Assembly (NCBI GenBank): GCA_030220185.1 | Contig: JASPKZ010010273.1 | Coordinates: forward strand, 2,787,501-2,851,500 | Origin: Diploptera punctata | Lineage: Eukaryota > Arthropoda > Insecta > Blattodea > Blaberidae | Length of the DNA stretch: 64,000 nt | Direction of reading: 5' to 3' | Part shown: positions 1 to 10,301 of the stretch, in pieces | Position numbering within the stretch: position 1 is the first letter of the stretch | Layout of the letters: each line of letters opens with the position of its first letter | The notes under the pieces: model-generated | Database searches by the model: none | Told to the model about the DNA's origin: nothing | The model's input: the letters and a program-made list of their open reading frames with translations, nothing else | Made by a program: the position numbers and the translations under genes

Positions 1-146
1 TGGGACCCACGGCTTGAATTCCCTCCCGGAGGACTTCCTCCTTGGATTTTTCCATCCTAAAAAAACTATCTGCTCCAGTCGGGTTTGAACCTGCGACCCT
101 CTAGACCAGTGGCAAGGAGCATAATCACTAGTCCACCGCGGCCGAC
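1..146 (-). mobile_element. SINE S1, tRNA-headed, cut by window edge
   Basis: Minus-strand SINE whose tRNA-like head lies at 60-146: a box-B-like GGTTTGAACCTGCGACC (written on +) and the 5' end CCGCGGTGGACTAG on the minus strand. The body motif (gatttttccatcctaaaaaa, cctcccggaggacttcctcc) recurs at 20654, 39852 and 59934. The 3' part continues beyond base 1. It is a non-coding retroposon, presumably moved by LINE machinery in trans. Confidence 0.75.
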
Positions 147-299
147 CTGTATAATTTGCCTACCTCAAAAATAAAATAAATAAATAAAATAAATATAAAA
201 ACATACGTAAAGACAAAAGCGTAATATCCTTTCAAGTCAAATAGACTAGGCCCTATATGAATTTATCATAACAATGACGAAAATTATTATTAATATTAT

Positions 300-430
300 T
301 ATTCCACGATATTCTTGCCGTCTCACTGCGTGCTTCACTCTGATTTTTCTACAGAAAGTTTACATCCCCCCCTTTCATTCCCTATTCGCGCCACATGCCC
401 TGCCCATCGTGGTCTACGAAACTTAACTGT
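300..430 (-). mobile_element. LINE L-A fragment, internal 3' part
   Basis: The stretch matches the minus strand of the L-A 3' coding region seen complete at 47591-48650, notably cattccctattcgcgccac and ccatcgtggtctacgaaact. It is diverged, lacks the 3' terminus and codes for nothing usable. Confidence 0.6.
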
Positions 431-1240
431 ATAAAAATTACTGTGTGTTTATCAATCTACCATAACACTTCCATGACAATTTCACGAAAATATTAAGCGT
501 TATATGTCACTTCTGCTCTTATATCTATAACAATAATGCATGTATATCAATACCATGTGGATCCCCTAAGCCAACTTTTCTATATGAGAAGGAAAACAGA
601 ATTCATACTTGTTTTCAATGTGTTTGCTTTTGTTCTACAACCAAATCAATATATTTTTCAATAATTCGGGGCATATCACAAACTAACAGATTCTTTTAGA
701 ATAGCGTTACATTAAAAAAGGGTGTAAACAAAACCTGAAATAATAATGAACAGAGTTGAGCTTGTAATTGAATGTATTGTATAAAAATGCTATTATTACT
801 GCGCTAAAAATGGAAAACTGCAGCTTTTATTAAAACTAGATGTTATCTCGATACAGATACATGGGTGGGTACATTTCCTATTTAAGATGTGAAATAGAGG
901 AAATTAATGACTCAAATACACGGAACAATTTTTATCGAGTTTATTTCAAAGGTGTTATGATTATATGTTATATTAATGAAAAAAGTTATAAACAAATCAA
1001 AACATATACTTTCGCTTCCACCCAAATACAGATTAAAACCGCCTGTAGGTCCCATCTCATTACTAATTTGGAGAGCTGTACGTTAAGACATTTATCCAAA
1101 TTTTATGTTCGCATTGGCTCTAGACCATTTTAGGCTCCTTACATGTTAAATTTATTTTAAAATTAATATTTATTTACTAAATAAAACTATCAATGTTTTA
1201 TATGCTATTCATAAATATCATATAAAAATATAAAGCGTGT
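431..1240. other. Unassigned AT-rich DNA
   Basis: I see no recognisable gene, RNA or repeat family here. An open frame of 97 codons at 840-1133 has AT-driven composition and no recognisable motif. Confidence 0.5.
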
Positions 1241-1268
1241 AATGAACTTGCGGGTTCGGTAGTGCCAG
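1241..1268 (+). mobile_element. LINE L-A 3' terminus, severely truncated
   Basis: Only the last ~28 bases of L-A are present: the terminal hairpin gaacttgcgggttc (1244-1257) followed by ggtagtgccagtgagt, the same order as 48610-48640. The 3' tail has expanded into the adjoining satellite. Confidence 0.7.
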
Positions 1269-1530
1269 TGAGTTAGTGAGTGAGTTAGTGGGTGAGTTAG
1301 TGAGTGAGTTAGTGAGTGAGTTAGTGAATGAGTTAGTGAGTGAGTTAGTGGGTGAGTTAGTGGGTGAGTTAGTGAGTGAGTTAGTGAGTGAGTTAGTGAG
1401 TGAGTTAGTGAGTGAGTTAGTGAGTGAGTTAGTGGGTGCGTTAGTGAGTGAGTTAGTAGGTGAGTTAGTGAGTGAGTTAGTGAGTGAGTTAGTGAGTGAG
1501 TTAGTGAGTGAGTTAGTGAGTTAGTTAGTA
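1269..1530 (+). repeat. 12-bp tandem repeat grown from a LINE tail
   Basis: About 21 copies of a 12-bp unit, gagttagtgagt, with point variants such as gggt for gagt. Because 12 is divisible by 3 it opens a frame reading Ser/Gly-Glu-Leu-Val over and over. The array starts directly at the L-A 3' terminus, whose normal tail is a short run of gtgagt or gtaa units. Confidence 0.9.
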
Positions 1531-2156
1531 GGCCTAATGTGTTAGTTCAAGAAATATGTTTAATCTAGTGATAAAAATAAGACCAAGATTATTTTTGGTA
1601 ATTTAATATTTGTCTTTAAATAGCCTATATAAGTTCCCCAACACCTAAGAGATCCTTACGGAACCTCGGGGTTTCGGGAAAAGCGCTTTGAGAAACCTTG
1701 CTGTAGAAGGGCCTCAATAAGAAACCTCTGAGCAAAATTTGTTGGCCCTTTCACGGTCAGATTTGAATAGCGACGCTAATGACCTGAAATGTATATGTAA
1801 ATTAAATAAAAGTACTAGGACTAAGACATTTGGGAGAGCTACTAGGAGAGGGAGTGAGTGGATAACACTCAACCTAATATGGAATTGACGTATTATATAA
1901 GTGAAAGTAGTTACCAGCACCAGATTAATGGACGCTTGAATAACTGGTAGCTGAAACCATGTTGTTATTTATTTACAGTATCATCATCAAACAATCAAGG
2001 ATAAATGCCTATTGCCCTGTTCCGGTCCCATTATCCATTCAGTACTCTTCTAAGTCCTCGATTTGACTTCGTTTCCCAACTGAGTGGCATTTTAATATTA
2101 AATTGGACTGTATGTCTATTTTCTGTATTTATTGTTACTTAATTATTACACTTATT
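1531..2156. other. Unassigned DNA
   Basis: No gene recognised. The part around 1985-2090 (tgttccggtcccattatcc and following) could be a LINE 3' remnant on the minus strand but I cannot place it in a family. Confidence 0.4.
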
Positions 2157-2187
2157 TGATTATATATATATATATATATATATATAT
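2157..2187. repeat. (TA)n microsatellite
   Basis: Alternating TA directly abuts the 5' end of the following SINE, as happens with other SINEs in this window. Confidence 0.9.
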
Positions 2188-2505
2188 CCACCGCTGTGGT
2201 CTCGAGGTAGCGAGCTGCCTTGTCACGCAGCGAGCCCGGGTTCGATTCCCGGTCGGGACAGGCTCCTGGGTGAGGTTTTTTCGGGGTTTTTCTTCACCTG
2301 TAAGACAAATGTCAGGAAGCTTTAGGGCCCAACGGTCCCCGAAAATCATCCGGCCATCATTATCATCATCATTCACCGGTATGGAAAGCAACGGGAAGCT
2401 ACCACACCTATAATTCCCTAGTAAAGCTGCAAAGCATAGCATGATAATGCTATGATTGCAGTGAAAGACCTGCCCTCGGGCAGAATTACTTTCGATTGGA
2501 TTGGA
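2188..2505 (+). mobile_element. SINE S2, tail type I
   Basis: The tRNA-like head runs from ccaccgctgtggtctcgagg, with box A ggtagcgagctgcc, to box B gggttcgattcccgg at about 2239. The S2 core (gtaagacaaatgtcagga) follows. The 3' domain is type I: accggtatggaaagcaacgg through ccctcgggcagaattact. The same type recurs at 49876 and 53834. Confidence 0.85.
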
Positions 2506-3800
2506 TATATATAATTTATTTTAACAACAAACTAGTTGCTATCTATTTCATTAGCGTCTAAAAAAATATTTATTCACTTGTAACAATATCAGTCATCTTT
2601 ATACAAAATAATCTTAGATAATATCAATAAAATAATCTTTCAAGGAAACTGTCAACCATTGAATGTCGAAATCTACCTTGAAATTTCTCGTTGAGAAGCA
2701 TTGTAATATCTCAAGGTAGAAACAAAAAAAAAATCTGCCTTTTTAACTGCAAGACCCAGAAATCGAGGCAAGAATCCAGTAACGGGAATCTATTGTGGAA
2801 GCAGATGGACTCCCTGCATGAGTAAAACGGAGTGTAATATGACGGGAAGCGGCTTGAGGGCAGGACACGGTATGCGGACATGTTGTTAAGTTTATCCATT
2901 TCACCAAGTCAGGAGTTGTATTACTTCCCTGTAGTTTAAATGAGAGCTTTGGAGGTGGATTTTAGTGTCTTGCAGATAAAAAAGGCACTTTTTTTTTTGG
3001 ACACGGCCTTGATCTTATAACACTTCTCTGGGAAAAATTTCAAGTTAGGTTTCGGCATGCAATAGTTGACAGTCCCCTTGTTAAATTCTTTATCAATCGT
3101 CAAACATTAAAAATTCAATTTTTATCTCTCTCCAAAATATAACTTACCTAATTGAAATTTACTAAAAGACATTGATGTGCATCCCTAGTGGATGTAGATG
3201 TCAATTGAATGGAATGTTTTACAACATACCGCAAGTGTTAAAATTTAACTAGCGCTATAACGACGACGACTTGTACTAATAAATACGGCTATAAAGGATA
3301 CAAACAATGATGTGGGGGTAAAGAAGAGTGTTTTGCATGTGCGAAGCGGTGCGGAAGAATATCCGTTAGTTATGGCCCATAATCCGGAGCATTTTGAGGG
3401 CTGTAAAAGACAAAAATAAACACAATAATACAAATTCTATAACTTACTTTCAATTTTAATTTAACATCTGCCCCGAAGGTTCAGTCATGCTCATATCTGT
3501 AAATTTTTAATAGTAAATAACTTCCAATCGTTCCTAGTATAAGGAACATTTTTTATAAATTTGATTATTCTTTAAAACATGTGATGCGACTCTTTTAATT
3601 CCTTCATAAACTCCAGTCAAATTATGTTCTTAGGGTTTCATTTTTCATATTATTTCCCACCATTTACAATGATTTTTACATTTTTTCAAAATACTATTTC
3701 AGTATATTTTTCTATAATATTTAACTATATGAAGACGTGGCGGCCATATTTATTTTAACGAATAAAAAAAAAGTCGTGTTCCAGTGCAGCCTATAGTATG
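2506..3800. other. Unassigned AT-rich DNA
   Basis: No gene or repeat family recognised. Short frames at 2711-2899 and 3245-3433 (minus) have no motif or start context that sets them apart from chance. Confidence 0.5.
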
Positions 3801-3802
3801 TA

Positions 3803-4080
3803 CTAATTAACTGTACATATATACTTCAGAATTTCATATTTATTTTTGGGCGTTGCATCTTTCACAAGTTAGAGTGCTTAAATTGCATTAGGTTAAGCTT
3901 TCAGGTTAGTCTTTCACAGGTTAGACTACTTAAATTACCTTAGGTTAGCTTTTAGGTTTGTTAAATATTGGTGTATTCCATAGTGTAAACCGCTTAGCGT
4001 TTGTTGGAGCATGCGCATGACGTATGATTGGAATTTGAAAAAAAAAAATTCGCGTCACATGTTGTAAAGAATCCCCAAAA
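3803..4080 (+). repeat. Dispersed repeat R1, copy 1
   Basis: About 275 bp shared with 29124-29380: taattaactgtacatatata at the left, a repeated tctttcacaggttaga word in the middle, and gcgcatgacgtatgattgga near the right end. No coding potential and no clear terminal repeats, so class is unknown. Confidence 0.7.
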
Positions 4081-4275
4081 TATTATTAGGTCTATTCAGT
4101 GGGACTACGTATGCTTAATACGGTGCAATATTATATAATTTTAATTATTATCAATTTTAATTTATTCTTCCAAAGTTTTTCACCATGATAATAAATTACA
4201 TCAATTAACAGGTATATTCTTCTTTATTCTTTTCCATGCTAGTTTATCCTCTCACCTTATAGGTATATTTACATG

Positions 4276-4372
4276 TCCCACGCTGACCGGGTCTTACAGT
4301 GGCACTACATGTCGGGAAAGGGAATTTAAACTTTGGATCACACTTTTTTTGACCACACAAGAACGTGGAGCG
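4276..4372. repeat. Dispersed repeat R2, copy 1
   Basis: Matches 59341-59422 imperfectly: cactacatgtcgggaaaggg and aaactttggatcacactttt. Both copies lie a short way left of a minus-strand S2 SINE, so it may be an older extension of the same insertion. Confidence 0.45.
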
Positions 4373-4435
4373 AAACGTGAACAGTACTGGACATTTCCCA
4401 ACTGGTCACCAATGCAGGGCGGGTCTGCAACTTTC

Positions 4436-4815
4436 TTTTCAATCCAATGCCACAAGTTTGTTGTTTCGATATTTCTGGTATTCTCTCCTGGCATTAGTGT
4501 AATATAATCCACTTCTGAGGTTGGGACGCCTAGAAGGCGGGATTACGCTTCCCCAATGATATGATGGGTGATGACAATGTTAATGATGCGCCAGGAGAGG
4601 CCTTAATCCTAAACTTAATCTAATGAGATGAATATGATAATGATGGCCAGATGATATTCGGGGACAGTTTTAGCTCTTAAGTTTCCTGACATTTGTCTTA
4701 TAGGTGAAGAAAAACCCCGAAAAAACGTCACCTAGGAAACTAGTCCCGACTGGAGTTCGAACCCGGGCCCGCTGCGTGACAAGGCAGCACGCTACCTCGA
4801 GGCCATAGCGGTGGA
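4436..4815 (-). mobile_element. SINE S2, tail type II
   Basis: Head on the right (caaggcagcacgctacctcg, ending gcggtgga), then S2 core, then a type II 3' domain including cttctgaggttgggacgcct and gatatgatgggtgatgac. Type II tails also occur in S3 at 7470, despite a different tRNA head. Confidence 0.8.
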
Positions 4816-4905
4816 CTTCATGGATCTGCATCATGGTTAAACGTGGTTGGTCTCAAAATCTGTGGTTGACACTTCTTAACCTCCTTTACACCTAATCTAT
4901 CTGTA

Positions 4906-5013
4906 CAGGGCAAGTCAAAATGTTGTGCAGGTTTTCAGAAATTTATTATGTGAAATGTAATGAACATATAATATTGTGAGACATATTGTATGAAAGGTAA
5001 ACTCTCAAAGTTT
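4906..5013 (+). repeat. Left terminal inverted repeat of mariner
   Basis: 108 bp beginning cagggcaagtcaaaatgttg and ending ctctcaaagttt; pairs with 6148-6255. Confidence 0.95.
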
Positions 5014-5025
5014 TTTTTTAAATAT

Positions 5026-6083
5026 TCACAGATGTTCTATGTGAGCGCCTTTTGTTACACGACAGATGTCAAGCCGATATTCAATCTCCTGCCAAACTTT
5101 CTGTAGCAGTCCGCGGTCGATATCAGCAATGGCTGCTGTGATGCGGGCACGCAGTTCATGCAGTGTTGTTGGAAGTGGTGGTACGTAAACATGATCCTTT
5201 ACAAGACCCCACATGAAGAAATCACACGGGGTTAGATCTGGTGAACGAGGTGGCCAATGAATGAGTTGTTGATCACCCTGAGATGCACGGCCTATCCAGC
5301 GTTGTGGTAAAGCCGTATTCAAATGGTCTCGAACACTGCCATGGTAATGTGGAGGGGCACCATCCAACTGCAGAATGAAATCTGGACTATCCGCTTCAAG
5401 CTGCGGAAGGAGCCATTGTTGTAGCATATCAAGGAAAACATGTCCGTTCACAGTACGTTCATGAAAGAAAAAGGGCCCATAAACCTTTGCATGGGAAATG
5501 GCACAAAAGACATTCACTTTCGGAGAAATCGCGTTGATGTTCCAGAGTTGCATGGGGGTTACCAGTTCCCCAAATCCTTACTTTGTGTCTATTCACTTTT
5601 CCTGAAAGGTGGAAAGTCGCTTCATCACTGTAAACTACCCTCTCATGGAACTCATTCTCTTCCATTAATGCGAGAAAATCAACACAGAAGGACGCTCGCA
5701 AAGCATAATCGGCGGGTTTTTAAGGCTTGAACCAGTTGCAAGTGGTAGGGTTTCATCTGTAAACGTTTCCGGAGAATCCGCCATACAGTTTTTTGTGGTA
5801 GTTGAAGTTCTGTCGCTCCCCGGTAGGTGGATTTCTGTGGACTCCGCACGAAGCATGTGCGAACGCGTTCGACTGTCTCTTCACTCGTCGACGGACGGCC
5901 AGTCGATTTTCGTTTACAGATACAGCCTGAATCCCTAAATTGTGTGTACCACTTACGAATGGATCTCCCATCCGGCGGGTCTTTATCGTATCTGGTACGG
6001 AAATGTCGTTGAACACTAGTCACAGAGTTGTTTACATGGTAATCAAGCACACAGAAAGACTTCTGATCCCCAGTCAACGCCAT
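5026..6083 (-). pseudogene. mariner-type transposase, two frameshifts
   Basis: The DDE transposase is spread over three frames. 6083-5679 gives the N-terminal helix-turn-helix region: it starts MALTGDQ, has STGRPSTSEETVERVR and ends in the VWRILRKRLQMKPY linker. 5701-5459 carries the first catalytic Asp in VYSDEATFHLSG. 5553-5026 carries the second in LQLDGAPPH (residue 64) and the third in PPRSPDLTPCDFF (residue 106), and ends KGAHIEHL. Forty-one residues separate the second and third Asp, which fits the DD41D grouping. Frameshifts lie near 5690-5720 and 5535-5570. ATG at 6081-6083 is the natural start, just inside the right inverted repeat. The length (~345 residues) is normal for the family, so only the frameshifts disable it. 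Confidence 0.93.
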
Positions 6084-6147
6084 TTTCCTTTACTGCTCTG
6101 CTGTTGACATCTTGCGGGTGAACGCGGAACTTTAGAAGTGGACAACT

Positions 6148-6255
6148 AAACTTTGAGAGTTTACCTTTCATACAATATGTCTCACGATATTATATGTTCA
6201 TTACATTTCACATAATACATTTCTGAAAACCTGCACAACATTTTGACTTTCCCTG
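6148..6255 (-). repeat. Right terminal inverted repeat of mariner
   Basis: Reverse complement of 4906-5013 with about three substitutions (for example cagggaaagtc for cagggcaagtc). Confidence 0.95.
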
Positions 6256-6289
6256 TACATATCTCACTATAAACAATGCTGATTATAAT

Positions 6290-6450
6290 AGCCAGATAAT
6301 GTTCGGGGACCGTTTGGACCTTGAAGTTTCCTGAGATTTGTCTTACAGTATAGGAAAAATTCCGGAAAAATTCAAGAAAAACTTTCCCGACTGCGGATCA
6401 AACCCAGGCACGCTCCTAACAAGGCAGCCGACTCTATCATTTTCCACAGC
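6290..6450 (-). mobile_element. SINE S2 fragment, diverged
   Basis: Core (cctgagatttgtcttacag) and a decayed tRNA head (ctgcggatcaaacccaggca) on the minus strand. The 3' domain is missing. Confidence 0.6.
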
Positions 6451-6829
6451 TGCGAAAAAGAGATATCTACTAATTCCATTAAATGTATGATTTTGATTTT
6501 TAATTATTCTATTTTGAATTTGTAAGCCTATTAATCACGATTTTTTTTTAATTAATCGCAGGTCCGTATTTTTTTACAATACCGATTACTTTCGATACTC
6601 TTGCCATCATTTTTTAAAACTTAGGCCTATTCGCCCGTCACATTTACACATAGTACGATGAAGATGGAGCTTGCTCGTGATGTGCGGCGTAGCTTTGTAT
6701 TTATTACTAACTGTTCAGGTGTTTGTCGAAGCCACCGGTAGGGGTGAAACGTGCGTCTTGAGAAACAACAGAGAATAGGGTCGTTTCACAATCGTAGGAA
6801 ACTAATAATCTGTTTAAGATAACTTTTTT
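6451..6829. other. Unassigned AT-rich DNA
   Basis: Nothing recognised apart from short T runs. Confidence 0.5.
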
Positions 6830-7210
6830 TTTCAAATGCCACAGGTTGCCATTTCGACATTTCTGGTGATCTCTCCTGGCATGGCGTACTTGTAACCCAC
6901 TTCTGAGTTTGGGGCGCATGGAAGGCGGGGTTACGCTGCCCCGATGATATGAGAGTTGCTGAAGATGGTAATGATGCTCCAGGAGAGGCCTTAAACTAAA
7001 CTTAAGCTAATTAGGCGAATATGATATTGATGACAATGATGGCCAGATGGTGTTCTGGGACTGTCTGGCCTTAATTTTTCCTGACATTTATCTTACAGGT
7101 GAGGAAAAAAGCCGAAAAAACCTCACCCAAGAAAATTTTCCCGACTGGGGATCGAACCCGGGCCCGCTGTGTGACAAGGCAGCACGCTGCCTCGAGACCA
7201 CAGCGGCGGA
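6830..7210 (-). mobile_element. SINE S2, tail type II
   Basis: Full-length minus-strand copy. The head ends cagcggcgga at 7210, with box B in gatcgaacccgggcccgctg. The core is cctgacatttatcttacagg and the type II tail runs to the T run at 6830. Confidence 0.85.
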
Positions 7211-7469
7211 CATTAAGAGAACATAATATTCTAGAATTTACTATTTACCGATGTTGCTTATATACAATTATAATTTTACAAACGACGATGTGCAGTCTGG
7301 TGATATTTTAATTATGCAACTATGCATTATTTAAATTGATTCAATCATTTACTGGAGGAGAGGAATTTACAGTGTGCGGACATTCCACAGTTAAAAAGCT
7401 ATCAAGAATGAACTATTTTATATAAGTAGCGGAAACAAAATTTGTTCATATAAGCATTGTAATCAATTT

Positions 7470-7712
7470 CTTAGGTTGGGGCACCTAGAAGGCGGAGTTA
7501 AGTTATCCCGATGATATGATGGGTGATAGATGATAATGGTCCGTCAGGAGAGTCCATAACCTAAACATAACCTAAATTCCAGATCATGGGCAGCCACATG
7601 AATAATTCCCGTTAAGGAAAAATCCCTATGATCTGACCGGGAATCAAACCCGGGACCTTATGAACTGTAGGCAGATACGGTGACCACTAGCCCATGAGAC
7701 TGGTCACTTTTG
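7470..7712 (-). mobile_element. SINE S3 with S2-type 3' domain
   Basis: The head on the right reads, on the minus strand, catgggctagtggtcaccgt, then box B gggtttgattcccggtcaga: a tRNA different from that of S2. The left part (ggttggggcacctagaaggc, gatgatatgatgggtgatag) is the type II tail of S2. Confidence 0.8.
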
Positions 7713-7908
7713 TTATTTAAATTCATTAATTTTAAAACAAAACAAGAACGTTGCATTTAGTATATGTTATGGCTGAATGATAAAGAAACCGTAAAGGTTT
7801 ACCAGTAAATTAAATAACACCAGTAACGTGGTCTGCCGAAGTAGTGCTTAATTTGAAAACATACCACATTAAACGTTGGCTATCCGCTCAACGAGGGACC
7901 CGAAGCAT
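7713..7908. other. Unassigned DNA
   Basis: Spacer before the foldback element; nothing recognised. Confidence 0.4.
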
Positions 7909-8366
7909 AATAAATAACAGTTTTAAAAAACTAAAACAACACGCTATATTAGAAAACCGAACTAAAAAATTAAAAATAATTTTAATTTCCAACACGCTTG
8001 GGATAAAATTAAAGTGGTCAACAAAAAAATCATCTCCAACATATTTAGAATAAAACTGGAGTTATCAACAAAAAGAAAATCATTTTACCATCAAAAGCGT
8101 GGGGTGTCAATTAATATATTTGATAATAAACAGATATTGGTAAAAGAAAACGTACAAATCATATAGAGCACCCCACGCTTTTGATGGTAAAATTATTTTC
8201 TTTTTATTGATAACTCTAGTTTTATTCTAAATGTGTTGGAGATTGTTTTTGTTGACCACTTTAATTTTATCCCAAGCGTGTTGGAAATTAAAATTATTGT
8301 TAATTTTTTAGTTCGGTTTTCTAATAAAGCGTGTTGTTTTAGTTTTTAAAACTATTGTTTATTTTT
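7909..8366. repeat. Long inverted repeat (foldback element)
   Basis: Arms 7909-8106 and about 8169-8366, roughly 195 bp each, separated by a 62-bp loop; arms agree at most positions (for example ccatcaaaagcgtggggtg against caccccacgcttttgatgg at the loop edge). The word AAGCGTG or its complement recurs several times inside each arm. No open frame or transposase motif. A transcript through it would form a long hairpin. Confidence 0.9.
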
Positions 8367-8461
8367 ATTTTTTTAGTTTTAATATTTTACAGAATAAGAT
8401 AGAAATGTAGATATATTTAAATTCGATACTATTGTTTGTAGTATGAGTTAAAAGTAATACT

Positions 8462-8545
8462 CTCCTGAAAAAAAATCCTCCCAGTCCGATTTGAACCAGT
8501 GACCTATGGATTACTGAAATGATATACCACTACAGTCTACCGCTC
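8462..8545 (-). repeat. tRNA-like sequence, probable SINE head
   Basis: On the minus strand a box-A-like gagcggtagactgtagtgg is followed at normal spacing by a box-B-like ggttcaaatcggactgggag. No CCA and poor stems, so it is not a functional tRNA. Confidence 0.5.
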
Positions 8546-8622
8546 TACAAACGTAGCTCTTACAACGATTGACTAAAAAAGTAGACTAGTCCACAACCTA
8601 TTATACAGTTTTAATTTTTTTT

Positions 8623-8940
8623 ATTTTCTGATGATTCTGGCCAGGATTTTAGAAAAATAAATATGAAATGATTGTATTGTCACGGATCCTTTACAAGTAT
8701 ACACAGTTTCAAGTCGATCCAATGTTTCTAAGTGGGTGAAAATCGTGTTCAAAGATTCCGTTACATAGATACAAAGACACATTTTTTCTGATGACTCTGG
8801 CCAGGATTTTAGAAAAAAATTAAATTATTGTATTGTAATGGGTCCTTTACAAGTATACAAAGTTTCAAGTCGATCCAATGATTTTAAGTGGGTGAAAATC
8901 GCGTTGAAAGATTCCGTCACATAGATAGATAGATACAGGT
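8623..8940 (+). repeat. Two tandem ~160-bp repeats
   Basis: Units at 8623-8786 and 8787-8940 share ctggccaggattttagaaaa, cctttacaagtatacaaagt, tttcaagtcgatccaatg and gattccgtcacatagata. The second unit ends in a short gata run. Non-coding. Confidence 0.85.
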
Positions 8941-9483
8941 TAAGCTAATATAAAGCGTGTAAAAAGTGCAATAAGTGTCATTGGAACACATGAGATTTTT
9001 CATTATCCTGAAAAAAAATGAAAAAGTCAATCAGTATTTGCTAAATACTCTTCGTGCGAGTGGATAAATGAAACTGACTGTACTCTGTAGGTGACAATGC
9101 AGACTTGAATGTTGCTACTGCTGTTTAATGGGTATTCATGTAAAAACAGATTGAAGAGGTATTTTTAACAGCCAAATGAACGAATGTATAAGTTGTGTAT
9201 CCAATAACCAAATACGATTACGATTCCCTTGCTTGAACACTAAACGCCCTTTAAAAATGTGCCACCCTCTGAGTTGTGCCTCTTGGATTACGTTTCTATG
9301 GGATTTTCAAGCGAATGGCTTTCAATGCTTTTGGATCCATTCTCCGTGCTGTGAGGGCCCACCCTAAATCTCCCTCCATTACCGTCAACCTCCGAGCAAC
9401 AATGCTCTTACTCCCTCAGCATTATAACGCCTTATTACACACTTCTTTAGAGTGCCGGCATTATAAGCAAGTAACTCGAGTTA
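8941..9483. other. Unassigned DNA
   Basis: Frames at 9176-9367 and 9276-9554 overlap in two registers with no recognisable motif. No family assigned. Confidence 0.4.
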
Positions 9484-9485
9484 TA

Positions 9486-9879
9486 CAGAGTGTTCAGAAT
9501 TTCTATTACGAACTACTAGGGGTTGTAGAGGGGACTAGGTCGATAAAGTTTTGATTTGGAACATACGTCCGGAAATGTATTGTTTCGATGCCAAATAAGT
9601 TTGAAGATTTAGGAATTTCGTTACACTGGTGTAGAAACAATGCATAGAAATTGACATGTGGCGCAAAATCTACCGTACTCATTCCATTAAATTTATGTAT
9701 GTAGTAAGAGTTCCTGGTCATGCAAAACATGCCACACGCTCGTGTGGGGCACATTTATGGCAGCAGTAATATTTCGTATACTCGTCGAAACGATACATTT
9801 CCGAACATGGGTTCCTAATCAAAACTGTATTACCTCTACAATAATTATAAGTTTGCAAAAGGAATTCTAAAATATTCTG
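9486..9879. mobile_element. 394-bp MITE with ~105-bp inverted ends
   Basis: Starts cagagtgttcagaatttcta after TA (9484-9485) and ends in its imperfect complement, gaattctaaaatattctg, before TA (9880-9881). The inverted ends extend about 105 bp and include gaaatgtattgtttcga against tcgaaacgatacatttc. No transposase. The TA target and CAG ends suggest mobilisation by a Tc1/mariner transposase. Confidence 0.8.
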
Positions 9880-9881
9880 TA

Positions 9882-10300
9882 TATAATCTGCTAGTTAAAT
9901 TATACTGTACATAACTAAGTGAGTTGGCTCAAACGTTTAAACTCATTCGCCTCAAAAGACGAGGTAAACTCGCTTAACATCCCTTGGAAGGGTAATATTT
10001 TGTTAACATTTATGAATAGTAGAGGAATGTGTTTTTGCCTTCACTCTCACCATGATCTCAAGTACCGTTATCGTTTGTTTGTTTTGAATGTCTGAAAATA
10101 GACAATATAATTTACGGTAACTCAAATCCGGTTTCTGGGAAAATGCGTTGAGCATTTAAACCAGAAGTGAATGGGTTGATGCTCGCATTCGGCAGGACCA
10201 GGTTTGAAATTCCAGAGCAGACTAATCTATTTTTTTACTAGTTGTCAATATAAATGTTAATTAGGATTCATTACCGGACCCTTGTAATGAAATATCTCTT
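9882..10300. other. Unassigned DNA
   Basis: A possible decayed tRNA-like head lies near 10175-10225 (gctcgcattcggcaggacca). Otherwise nothing recognised. Confidence 0.35.
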
Positions 10301-10301
10301 G

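Larger units (their letters stand above)
4906..6255 (-). mobile_element. Complete mariner-type transposon, inactive
   Basis: A cut-and-paste DNA transposon bounded by TA target duplications (4904-4905 and 6256-6257) and 108-bp terminal inverted repeats that differ at only about three positions. One transposase, on the minus strand, fills the interior. The ends start CAGGG. Structure and boundaries are seen directly; the family call comes from the transposase. Confidence 0.95.

Noticed and set aside
1276..1524. 82-codon Ser-Glu-Leu-Val repeat protein
   Set aside because: A 12-bp satellite has no stops in this frame by its period; it is a LINE tail expansion.
2188..2275. tRNA gene at a SINE head
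   Set aside because: Box A and B are present, but the same head is fused to a SINE body in many copies.
3880..3960. Insect telomeric TTAGG repeat
   Set aside because: Only scattered taggttag words; no tandem TTAGG array.
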